From Actinomycetota bacterium (GTDB lineage: Bacteria > Actinomycetota > Thermoleophilia > UBA2241): a stretch of DNA of 10,939 nt. Position numbers and translations under genes: made by a program. The notes under the pieces were generated by a model. It made no database searches. It was not told the DNA's origin and worked only from the letters and a program-made list of their open reading frames with translations. Location: the NCBI GenBank assembly GCA_012719015.1, contig JAAYBE010000187.1:1-10939 (forward strand). The letters are read 5' to 3'. This document shows, piece after piece, positions 5,535 through 10,939 of this stretch. Every line of letters begins with the position of its first letter. The stretch's first letter is position 1.

Positions 5535-5566
5535 CGGGGAGCGGGAGGCGCGCCTCCCGCTCCCCG
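5535..5566. terminator. Perfect palindrome between convergent genes, bidirectional terminator candidate
   Basis: CGGGGAGCGGGAGGCG (5535-5550) is followed at once by its exact reverse complement (5551-5566), giving arms of 16 bp with no spacer. It lies between the peroxiredoxin stop (5526) and the stop of the minus-strand HD-domain gene (5569), so it can end transcription from both sides. No long T-tract follows on either strand; the right side is C/T-rich (CCTCACTCCTTCTC). Confidence 0.65.
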
Positions 5567-5568
5567 CC

Positions 5569-6573
5569 TCACTCCTTCTCGGCCGCGTCGCGCGGGCCGA
5601 GATAGGCCGGCGCGTCGATCATGAAGATGCGCCCGGACCAGTGCTCGCCCGCCGGGGCCGCGGCCTCGGCGTCGTCGATGGCGGCGATGCGGGCGGTCAT
5701 GTCGTCACAGTAGTGGACGATCACGGCCTCGCGTGTCTGTGGGACCACCGGGCTGCCCTTCTCGCGCATGCCGTGGTGGGAGACGATGATGTGGCGCAGC
5801 CGCAGTGCGGCCTCCGGGGGGAAGTCCGGGTCTTCCGCGATGAGGCCGCGGACCATGTCGTGACCCATGACGATCTCGCCGTGGAGGCGACCGGCGTCGG
5901 TCATCTGGGGGGTGAAGCCGTCGCTCGTGTAGGCGAGAGTCTTGCCGATGTCGTGCAGCAGCCCGCCGGCCACGACGAGGTCGCGGTCCACCGACGGGAA
6001 CCGCGCCGCGATGCCGGCGGCCGCCTCCGCGACGACGACGGAGTGCTCGAGCAGGCCGTGCCGGTAGGCGTGGTGGTTGCGCACCGCCGCCGGCGCGATG
6101 ACGAAGGTGGCTCCCGGCTCGCGTGAGCCGTCGCAGGCCCGCTCCAGCAAAGCGCGGAGGTGCGGCTCGGTGACCGAGTCGATGAGGGCGTGCAGGCGTT
6201 CGGCGAGCTCCGCGGCGCCGATGGGCGAGACAGGCACAAGGTCGGAGGCCGCGTACTCGTGCGGCTCCGCCGGGCGCAGGCGGCGGACCTGCACCTGGGG
6301 GCCGTAGTTGGGGTGCACGCTGTAGGTGCCGCCGACGATGACGACGTCGCCGGCGCTGATGCCGAGCGCCTCGTCGGACGGGTCGAAATGGATGGCCGCG
6401 ACCTCGCCGGTGGCGTCGCGCAGCTTGAGCCGCAGGTACGCCTTGCCGTTGCGGTCGGTGGCGTTGGTCTTCTCTGAGCAGCAGTAGGCCCCTTCGACAG
6501 GCTGGCCGCTCTTGAGGTCGGCGACGGGGGTGCGCTGGGCGACCGCGCCGGGGATACTTGTCTGGTGGTCCAT
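5569..6573 (-). CDS. YhaM-like protein: OB-fold nucleic-acid-binding domain plus HD phosphohydrolase domain
   Basis: A 334-residue protein resembling the YhaM 3'-5' exonuclease family (about 314 residues in Bacillus). Residues about 18-105 form an OB fold: VEGAYCCSEKTNATDRNGKAYLRLKLRDATGEV is split by strands typical of these domains, followed by VVIVGGTYSVHPNYGPQVQV. The C-terminal half is an HD domain with HAYRHGLLEHSVVVAE, LLHDIGK (His207-Asp208), GHDMVRG and HIIVSHHGM, and a late Asp in VHYCDDMTARI, so the metal ligands appear intact. It probably degrades single-stranded DNA or RNA ends; the exact substrate is inferred. The ATG at 6573 is chosen because AAGGAG (6584-6579) lies five bases upstream and the OB fold begins shortly after; the frame stays open further upstream, but that part is not conserved-looking. 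It converges with the peroxiredoxin gene. Confidence 0.85.
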   Translation of the reverse strand: MDHQTSIPGAVAQRTPVADLKSGQPVEGAYCCSEKTNATDRNGKAYLRLKLRDATGEVAAIHFDPSDEALGISAGDVVIVGGTYSVHPNYGPQVQVRRLRPAEPHEYAASDLVPVSPIGAAELAERLHALIDSVTEPHLRALLERACDGSREPGATFVIAPAAVRNHHAYRHGLLEHSVVVAEAAAGIAARFPSVDRDLVVAGGLLHDIGKTLAYTSDGFTPQMTDAGRLHGEIVMGHDMVRGLIAEDPDFPPEAALRLRHIIVSHHGMREKGSPVVPQTREAVIVHYCDDMTARIAAIDDAEAAAPAGEHWSGRIFMIDAPAYLGPRDAAEKE

Positions 6574-6594
6574 GAGGTCTCCTTGGTCCGCCAC

Positions 6595-6600
6595 AGGGTA
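6595..6600 (-). promoter_or_regulatory. Possible -10 box for the YhaM-like gene
   Basis: On the minus strand TACCCT (plus-strand AGGGTA, 6595-6600) lies about 22 bases before the ATG and fits TAnnnT. No good -35 hexamer is seen upstream. The start site would fall near 6588, leaving a leader of about 15 bases that still contains the AAGGAG site. The remaining divergent spacer (6601-6736) shows no convincing promoter for the plus-strand gene beyond a TATCCT at 6722-6727 that sits too close to the start codon. Confidence 0.3.
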
Positions 6601-6742
6601 CCAGACGTCCCGGACGCGGCGCCTGGACGCGGTGCGGCGGATCGAGGACGCGACGTGTTTACGGCACCCTTCAGTGACGTCAGGGGAGCGGAGGAGCCGC
6701 TTCCGGCGCTGTGAGAGTCCGTATCCTGAGGAGAGGATGACG

Positions 6743-7534
6743 ATGCAACTGGGCGGGATGGCCCTGAGAGACGGGGTGCTGCTCCAGAGCGACGGCCATT
6801 GGGCGGCCGCCGTGCGGGAGGAGGACGGCGGCATCCGCGTCGTCTCCGGCGCCAAACCCCGGCTGCCGGGGCGGGAGGCGCTGCGTCACGTGCCCGTGGT
6901 GCGCGGGGTAGTGCGGCTCGGAGAGGCGCTCGCGGTGCTGCCCTCCGTGCGTCGTGCGACCGGTGCGCCCGTGCTGCCGCAGGAGGACCCGCGGCTGCTG
7001 GCGGCGACGGCGGCGAGCGCCGCGGCGACGGTCGCGCTGCGTGCGGTCGGCAGGGGGTCGCCGGTGCTCCGCGAGCTGGCGGCCGCCGGCGTGAGTCTGG
7101 CGCCGGTGCTGCTGGCTCTGCGCGACTCACGGCTCTCGCGGTACCACGGCGCCGAGCACAAGAGCGTGGCCGCCTACGAGGGCGCCGCGGATCCGGCGAC
7201 GGCGGGCCGGGAACATCCGCGCTGCGGCACCAACCTCGTCGCGCCCATGATGGTCACGAGTCTGGCCACCAACCTGCTGCTGCGCGCGGCCGGCAAGGAA
7301 CGGCAGCCGTTGGCGACGTTCGTCGCGGGTCTGGTGAGCATCGGCACGGCGATGGAGCTGTTCTCGTGGATGGCGCGCCACCAGGACCACCCCCTGGCGC
7401 GGACCTTGCGCAGGCCGGGTCTCGAGATGCAGCGGCTGTTCACTACCAGCGAGCCCAGCGAAGACCAGCTCGACGTCGCCGACACGGCGCTCCGGGAGCT
7501 GCTGCGGCTCGAGGGTGAGGCGCCGACCGGTTGA
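6743..7534 (+). CDS. DUF1385 (YqhQ-like) membrane protein
   Basis: About 263 residues from ATG 6743. The family signature is present: an N-terminal LGGMALRDGVLLQ (compare GGQAV.EGVMM), then HVPVVRGVVRLGEAL, RYHGAEHKSVAAYE, and EHPRCGTNLVAPMMVTSLA. The His/Glu-rich HGAEH motif and the H-RCGTN motif suggest a metal or catalytic site at a membrane face, but the activity is unknown. Hydrophobic stretches at LLAATAASAAATVALRAV, LAAAGVSLAPVLLALR, LVAPMMVTSLATNLLLRA and ATFVAGLVSIGTAMELF are likely membrane segments, more Ala-rich than in Bacillus YqhQ. ATG 6737 is an alternative start, but AGGAG (6729-6733) would then be only three bases away; with ATG 6743 it is nine. In other genomes the gene often lies near rpmE/prfA/prmC, which is not the case here. 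Confidence 0.82.
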   Translation: MQLGGMALRDGVLLQSDGHWAAAVREEDGGIRVVSGAKPRLPGREALRHVPVVRGVVRLGEALAVLPSVRRATGAPVLPQEDPRLLAATAASAAATVALRAVGRGSPVLRELAAAGVSLAPVLLALRDSRLSRYHGAEHKSVAAYEGAADPATAGREHPRCGTNLVAPMMVTSLATNLLLRAAGKERQPLATFVAGLVSIGTAMELFSWMARHQDHPLARTLRRPGLEMQRLFTTSEPSEDQLDVADTALRELLRLEGEAPTG

Positions 7535-7554
7535 CGCGCGGCGCGTGCCGGGTC

Positions 7555-7572
7555 GGCGTGCGCGGACACGCC
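7555..7572. terminator. Short hairpin between convergent genes
   Basis: GGCGTG (7555-7560) and CACGCC (7567-7572) form a six-base-pair stem with loop CGCGGA in the 57-base gap between the DUF1385 stop and the thioesterase stop. There is no T-tract. It is the only plausible terminator structure I see in this gap and it could act on both strands. Confidence 0.35.
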
Positions 7573-7591
7573 CTCCGCCTCGCGGTCGACC

Positions 7592-8071
7592 TCAGTCGGC
7601 GGGCTCCCTCTCGGCCAGACGCTTGCGGCGCCGCTCGGCCGCCTTCTCGTACCACGCCTTCTGCTCGTCGGTCACCGGCGTGAGTCGGGGCACCGGGATG
7701 GGCCTGCCCGTGCCGCTCAGGGCCACGAAGACGAGATACGCCGAGTTGGTGTGGGTGACCATCCCGGTGGTGAGATCCTCGGCCTCCACGCGCACACCCA
7801 CCTCGACCGAGGTGCGCCCCGCGTAGTTGACGTTGGCGAGCAGGCGCACCAGGTTGCCGATCTGCACCGGGTGATGGAAGTCGATGCGGTCGATGGCGGC
7901 CGTGACGACGTTGGTGCGACAGAAGCGGAACGCGCAGGCGCCGGCGGCCTCGTCGATGAGCTTCATGATCACGCCGCCGTGGATGTTGCCGAGGTAGTTG
8001 GCGTCGGCGGGCTGCATGAGATGGGTGAGGACCAGGCTGGTCTCGCTGCCGCGCGGCAGGGGGTCGTTCAC
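7592..8071 (-). CDS. Acyl-CoA thioesterase, hotdog fold (YciA/YkhA family)
   Basis: A 159-residue single-hotdog thioesterase that hydrolyses acyl-CoA to free acid and CoA in the cytoplasm. The active-site segment is clear: QPADANYLGNIHGGVIMKLIDEAAG with the N..GN.HGG turn and the Asp of LIDEAAG. Next come the hotdog strands with IDRIDFHHPVQIGNLVRL and NYAGRTSVEVGVRVEAED. The C-terminus is charged (AERRRKRLAERE). The start is the GTG at 8071; no strong ribosome site precedes it. It lies 22 bases after the stop of the small minus-strand gene at 8094-8288, so coupled translation is likely. A four-codon frame ATG-GTG-ATC-CCG-TGA (8083-8069) overlaps this GTG. Chain-length preference cannot be read from sequence. 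An acyl-CoA dehydrogenase gene is nearby but on a separate unit. Confidence 0.9.
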   Translation of the reverse strand: MNDPLPRGSETSLVLTHLMQPADANYLGNIHGGVIMKLIDEAAGACAFRFCRTNVVTAAIDRIDFHHPVQIGNLVRLLANVNYAGRTSVEVGVRVEAEDLTTGMVTHTNSAYLVFVALSGTGRPIPVPRLTPVTDEQKAWYEKAAERRRKRLAEREPAD

Positions 8072-8093
8072 GGGATCACCATGGAGACGGGGG

Positions 8094-8288
8094 TCAGATG
8101 TCGAACGAGCCGGGCGGCCGCCGCCGCCGGTCGCGGGTCTCGCGGGCGCCGCCGCCAGAGCGGTCGGTGCGGCGCTCGCCCCGTCGCCGGTCCATGATGA
8201 CGGTGACGTTCGGGTTGTCCCGGTAATGCTCGACGAGCCGTCGGTAGGTGTCCTCGCCCAGCTCCGGCGGTACGACGCAGTAGATCAC
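8094..8288 (-). CDS. Small conserved-looking protein with Arg-rich tail, function unknown
   Basis: A 64-residue frame from GTG 8288. It opens MIYCVVPPELGEDTYRRLVEHYRDNPNVTVIMDRR, read as strand-helix-strand: a short beta strand, an amphipathic helix (about residues 12-22) and a second strand (NVTVIM). It ends in a very basic, Arg/Gly/Asp-rich tail (DRRRGERR..., about 30 residues) likely to be disordered and to bind nucleic acid. The start is supported by GGGAG (minus strand, 8299-8295), six bases upstream, and by TAnnnT boxes at 8314-8324. The open frame continues upstream to 8453, but that part has no such support. The DRRRGERR-type motif after a strand recurs in small proteins of several bacterial groups, to my recollection without known function. 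It is upstream of, and probably co-transcribed with, the thioesterase. Confidence 0.65.
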   Translation of the reverse strand: MIYCVVPPELGEDTYRRLVEHYRDNPNVTVIMDRRRGERRTDRSGGGARETRDRRRRPPGSFDI

Positions 8289-8313
8289 GGCGGTCTCCCT
8301 GTGGCCTGGGGCA

Positions 8314-8324
8314 AAGGTAGCATA
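8314..8324 (-). promoter_or_regulatory. Overlapping -10-like boxes for the small protein-thioesterase unit
   Basis: On the minus strand TATGCT (8324-8319) and TACCTT (8319-8314) overlap by one base; both fit TAnnnT. They would start transcripts at about 8312 or 8307, leaving 18-23 bases before GTG 8288, enough for the AGGGAG ribosome site. The -35 regions are GC-rich and unclear. Confidence 0.4.
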
Positions 8325-8416
8325 CGGCCGCCACCCGGGGCCAGAGGGCGGCGGGCATCTCCCGGGGACGTCGGAGGAGCGGTTTGTCGCATCGAGGGGC
8401 GGACGGGAAAGAACGC

Positions 8417-8479
8417 AGGGCCGGGCGGGTGGGGAACCGCGTCCGGCCCTCATGAAGGGGGAACCGATGCCTGTATCGG
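8417..8479 (+). other. Two stem-loops in the gap upstream of the GAF-GGDEF-like gene
   Basis: The 280-base divergent gap 8289-8568 holds AGGGCCGG (8417-8424) paired with CCGGCCCT (8443-8450). Inside it CGG/CCG can extend the stem around a G/A-rich loop. Then CCGAT (8464-8468) pairs with ATCGG (8475-8479) around GCCTGT. GGGGAACCG occurs twice (about 8431-8439 and 8458-8466), once in each element. This could be a structured leader or an unrecognised riboswitch if transcription starts before 8417. However, the better -10 candidate TAGTCT (8530-8535) would place these elements upstream of the transcript. I could not match them to a known riboswitch class. Confidence 0.3.
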
Positions 8480-8568
8480 CAGACGCGCGTGGGACTTGAG
8501 CGATCGTCGTCGACGGTCCGCGCGCCTGCTAGTCTACGACGGTCGGCGAGGGAGAGAGGGGAGGACGG

Positions 8569-10077
8569 ATGACCGAGACGCGGCTCACCCCTGCGGTCGC
8601 GGGGCGCGAGGTCGCGGACCTGCTCCACGCCGTCGTCGCGGACGTCGGCCGTGCGCTGAGCCTCTGGTCGGTCGATCTCTGGACCTTCAGCAGCGACACC
8701 GACACGCTGGAGTGCCGCGCCTACTGGTGCAGCGACGCGGCGGCCGCACGGCGGAGCGACTGCACCGGTGCCGTCGTGACGCTCGACCAGAGTCACGACC
8801 TGCGCCGTCTGGTGCTCGTCGCGGAGGTCGTGGAGCGCCACGCCGGCGACGACCTCACGCCGGCTGACGCCGCCGCCCTCGCCCAGGCGGGCTACACGCT
8901 CCGCATCGACATCCCCCTGTCGGCCGGCGCGGAGGTGCTGGGCGTCCTCAGCCTCGCCGACACGACCGAGGGGCGTCGGCTCACGGCCGAGGAGCACGCC
9001 CGCCTCGACACGCTCGCGCGGCTCGCCGCCGCGGTGCTGCGAGCCGTCCGTCTCGCCGAGGCGCACGCCCGACGGTGCGACACCCTGACGGGCATGCTGG
9101 CCGCGGGCAGCGGCATCGCCGCCTCGCTGTCGACGGACGAGATCGTGGAGGCGGTCCGGTCCGAGGCGTCGCGGCTGCTGCCCGGCGTCGCGTGCCGGGC
9201 CGACGTGGTGGTCCGTCAGGACGACGGCACGTTCGCGCCCGCGGCCTCCGTTCGCGAGCCGGGCGCAAAGGAGTCACGCGCCGACGCCCTGGCGCGGCAG
9301 GCGGCCGATCTCGGGCGGCCGGAGCAGGCGCGCAGCGCGGACGGTCAGGCGCGGCTCCTGGTGCCGTTCCGGCGGGACGAGCCCGCCGACGGCTACCTCG
9401 AACTGACCGCGCCGCTGAACCGGTCGTTCCGGCGGCAGGAGGTCGAGCTTGCCGCCCTGCTCGCCGGGCAGGCCGGCATGGCGCTGGAGCGGGCCCGCGC
9501 GTTCCGCGCCCTGCAGGGCCGGACCGCCACGGACGTCGTCACGGGTCTGTACGGACGCTGGTACTTCTACGAGCGGCTGTACGCGGAGGTCGCTCGCGCC
9601 CGACGATACCGTCAGCCGCTCTCGCTCGTGATGGCCGAGCTCGACGGCGACGACCTCTCGCGGGCCCGAGGGCGTCCGTTCCGCGACGCCGTGCTGGCCG
9701 CCACCGCCCGGCTGCTGCTCGCGAGCCTGCGCGACAAAGTCGACGTCGCCTGTCGTCTCGGGGTGGGCAGGTTCGCGCTGCTGCTCCCGAGCACGCCGCC
9801 CGGACCCGAGGCCGCGGGGCTCGTCGCCGACCGGGTGCGGCGGCGGGTCGGGGGCACCCTCCTGGCGGACGACGAACTCGGCGAGCTCGGCAGGTTCACC
9901 ATGAGCCTCGGCGTGGCGGGGTTCCCCCAGGACGCGGAGGACGGGGACGAGCTGGCGGCGGTGGCGGGCGACCGTCTCGCGCGGGCGGCGGCGATCGGCG
10001 GCGACCGTGTGGAACCGCCCCTGCCCGAGCCCGAGGAGGAGCCGGAGGGCGGGACGCCGGAGGGCGACTCCGACTGA
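8569..10077 (+). CDS. Two GAF-like domains plus degenerate GGDEF domain signalling protein
   Basis: A 502-residue soluble protein with no membrane segment. Residues about 15-165 resemble a GAF domain (DVGRALSLWSVDLWTF, LRIDIPLSAGAEVLGVLSLADTTEGRRLTAEEHARLDTLARLAAAVLRAV). Residues about 175-315 look like a second one (LLVPFRRDEPADGYLELTAPLNRSFRRQEVELAALLAGQAGMALERA). A GGDEF domain follows (VVTGLYGRWYFYERLYAEVARARRYRQPLSLVMAELDG...). Its signature RYGGDEFALLLP has become RLGVGRFALLLP (GVGRF, 398-402), and the metal-binding DxD/FKxxND region is ELDGDDLSRA, so cyclase activity is unlikely. The fold, including FTMSLGVAGFP, is kept. It may bind nucleotide or a partner, or act as a sensor. The tail is Pro/Glu-rich and acidic. 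GGGGAGG lies five bases before the ATG. No response-regulator partner is adjacent. Confidence 0.82.
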   Translation: MTETRLTPAVAGREVADLLHAVVADVGRALSLWSVDLWTFSSDTDTLECRAYWCSDAAAARRSDCTGAVVTLDQSHDLRRLVLVAEVVERHAGDDLTPADAAALAQAGYTLRIDIPLSAGAEVLGVLSLADTTEGRRLTAEEHARLDTLARLAAAVLRAVRLAEAHARRCDTLTGMLAAGSGIAASLSTDEIVEAVRSEASRLLPGVACRADVVVRQDDGTFAPAASVREPGAKESRADALARQAADLGRPEQARSADGQARLLVPFRRDEPADGYLELTAPLNRSFRRQEVELAALLAGQAGMALERARAFRALQGRTATDVVTGLYGRWYFYERLYAEVARARRYRQPLSLVMAELDGDDLSRARGRPFRDAVLAATARLLLASLRDKVDVACRLGVGRFALLLPSTPPGPEAAGLVADRVRRRVGGTLLADDELGELGRFTMSLGVAGFPQDAEDGDELAAVAGDRLARAAAIGGDRVEPPLPEPEEEPEGGTPEGDSD

Positions 10078-10108
10078 CGGCGGGTCGAAGTCCGCGATCG
10101 AACCGCCG
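10078..10108. terminator. Hairpin directly after the GAF-GGDEF-like gene
   Basis: CGGCGGGTCGA (10078-10088) and TCGAACCGCCG (10098-10108) pair over 11 positions with one mismatch around a nine-base loop. The stem begins on the base after the stop codon and sits in the 51-base gap to the convergent acyl-CoA dehydrogenase stop. It has no T-tract, like the other terminator candidates in this window. Confidence 0.5.
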
Positions 10109-10128
10109 TCACCGTGCGGCGGCGGACG

Positions 10129-10939
10129 TCAGCCGGACGTGAGGGCGGGGAGGCTGTCCAGCAGGGACGGGTCGGAGCCGAGGATCTGGACGGCGGCGCT
10201 CTCCACGCGCGCCCCGGCGGCGGCGACGAAGTACTCCGCTGCCAGCAGCCGGCGCGCATCGTCCTGGGCGCCGCGCAGCAGCAGGTACGCGCAACACACG
10301 TCGATGGCCATGTCCGTGAGCCGACGCGCGTGGAAATCGCGGAAGCGCACGTCCTGCACTCCTCGCACCCGGTCGATGCACTCCGTCAGCCGGGCGCGAG
10401 CAGCACGCACTCTGCCGAGCAGTTCCGGCGTGCCGCCCAGGTCCTCGGTGTCGTACTCGTCCAGCCGAGCAGCGAGCGTCCCGCCGAGGATCCCCCCGAT
10501 GGCGGCCACCACCTGGAGTTGGGTCGTGCCCTCGTAGATGTTGGTGATGCGCGCGTCGCGGGCGTGGCGCTCCACGGCGAAGTCGCGCATGTAGCCGGAC
10601 CCGCCGTGCACCTGCAGCGAGTCGTAGGCGACCTTGTTGGCCATCTCCGTGCAGCAGGCCTTGGCGAGCGGCGTGAACAACGCGGCGAGGCGTGTGGACG
10701 TCTTGAGCTCGGCGCGCAGCGTCTTGAGGTCGGTGTCGGGGCCTTCGGGGACCGCGCCCGCTCCTGCGGACACAGCCTCTTCGGCCTTCTGCACCGCCTG
10801 GAGCTGCGCGAGGCGATGCTCGAGGGCCTCCTTGGTGTCCACGATCAGCGCTGTCTCGTAGAGCAGCGCCCTCGCCGCCTCGAGGCTCACCTTCATGTCG
10901 GCCAGCATGGCTTTGACGGCGGTGAGCTCCGCGATGGGC
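10129..10939 (-). CDS. Acyl-CoA dehydrogenase, C-terminal part (5' end beyond the window)
   Basis: The minus-strand frame is open to the right edge, so the start and the N-terminal FAD/substrate domains are outside. About 269 residues are seen, reading from IAELTAVKAMLADMKVSLEAARALLYETA. The C-terminal helical domain motifs are typical: KAYDSLQVHGGSGY-like (KVAYDSLQVHGGSGYMRDF), ERHARDARITNIYEGTTQLQ with the catalytic-base Glu in YEGT, then VVAAIGGILGG. About 110 further helical residues follow, ending LLDSLPALTSG. Together with an insertion around AEEAVSAGAGAVPEGPDTDLKTL, this indicates the long subfamily of nearly 600 residues with an extra C-terminal domain, rather than the 380-residue short-chain type. 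It would oxidise an acyl-CoA to the 2-enoyl-CoA, passing electrons to ETF. The substrate is not determinable. It converges with the GAF-GGDEF-like gene. Confidence 0.9.
   Translation of the reverse strand, partial: PIAELTAVKAMLADMKVSLEAARALLYETALIVDTKEALEHRLAQLQAVQKAEEAVSAGAGAVPEGPDTDLKTLRAELKTSTRLAALFTPLAKACCTEMANKVAYDSLQVHGGSGYMRDFAVERHARDARITNIYEGTTQLQVVAAIGGILGGTLAARLDEYDTEDLGGTPELLGRVRAARARLTECIDRVRGVQDVRFRDFHARRLTDMAIDVCCAYLLLRGAQDDARRLLAAEYFVAAAGARVESAAVQILGSDPSLLDSLPALTSG

Noticed and set aside
6722..6727. TATCCT as -10 box of the DUF1385 gene
   Set aside because: It directly adjoins the ribosome site; a start seven bases downstream would delete that site, and no -35 is visible.
8301..8568. 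c-di-GMP (GEMM) or c-di-AMP (ydaO) riboswitch upstream of the GGDEF-like gene
   Set aside because: Fragments such as GCAAAG and GGGGAACC look familiar, but the required core sequences and helix order of either class are not present, and one fragment lies in the opposite-strand promoter region.
8068..9066. 332-codon minus-strand frame
   Set aside because: It crosses the start of the GAF-GGDEF-like gene and the small gene's region in another frame and has no recognisable domain. Only its last codons (ATG at 8083) touch the thioesterase start.

Overview
The window is GC-rich, about 70% by eye. It carries 13 protein-coding genes: eight complete genes on the plus strand as ordinary reading frames, one plus-strand gene interrupted by an in-frame TGA that I read as selenocysteine, three complete genes on the minus strand, and one minus-strand gene cut off by the right edge. 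No rRNA, tRNA, CRISPR array, insertion sequence or phage gene was recognised. The codon bias, GTG starts, purine-rich ribosome binding sites, TAnnnT -10 boxes and the gene mix (DUF1385/YqhQ-like protein, YhaM-like OB-fold/HD protein, MetX/MetY/MetW, long acyl-CoA dehydrogenase) suggest a high-GC actinobacterial-type lineage. Candidates are Coriobacteriia/Geothermincolia-like or Thermoleophilia-like groups. This placement is inference only.

Left part (1-3712): a promoter overlapping a short inverted repeat precedes an Rrf2-family repressor gene. It is followed co-directionally by metY (O-acetylhomoserine sulfhydrylase), metX (homoserine O-acyltransferase) and metW (MetX-associated methyltransferase-like protein). 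Together these form a compact direct-sulfhydrylation methionine operon with its own probable regulator. The Rrf2 protein lacks the cysteine cluster of Fe-S members, so it is more like the CymR type that senses sulfur metabolism.

Middle part (3713-5566): a cold-shock-domain gene with its own promoter and a structured leader, then a metallo-beta-lactamase-fold hydrolase, then a Bcp/PrxQ-type peroxiredoxin. The peroxiredoxin is the main finding. Its peroxidatic cysteine codon is TGA, the reading frame is conserved on both sides, and a stem-loop with the spacing and loop G of a bacterial SECIS starts 10 bases downstream. It is therefore a candidate selenoprotein that ordinary annotation would truncate or miss. 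A perfect 16-bp-arm palindrome ends the block.

Right part (5567-10939): a minus-strand YhaM-like OB-fold/HD phosphohydrolase, a plus-strand DUF1385 membrane protein, and a minus-strand pair made of a 64-residue basic-tailed small protein and a hotdog acyl-CoA thioesterase. These are followed by a plus-strand protein with two GAF-like domains and a GGDEF domain whose signature has decayed to GVGRF. The last gene is the C-terminal part of an acyl-CoA dehydrogenase on the minus strand. Convergent pairs are separated by terminator-like hairpins without clear T-tracts.
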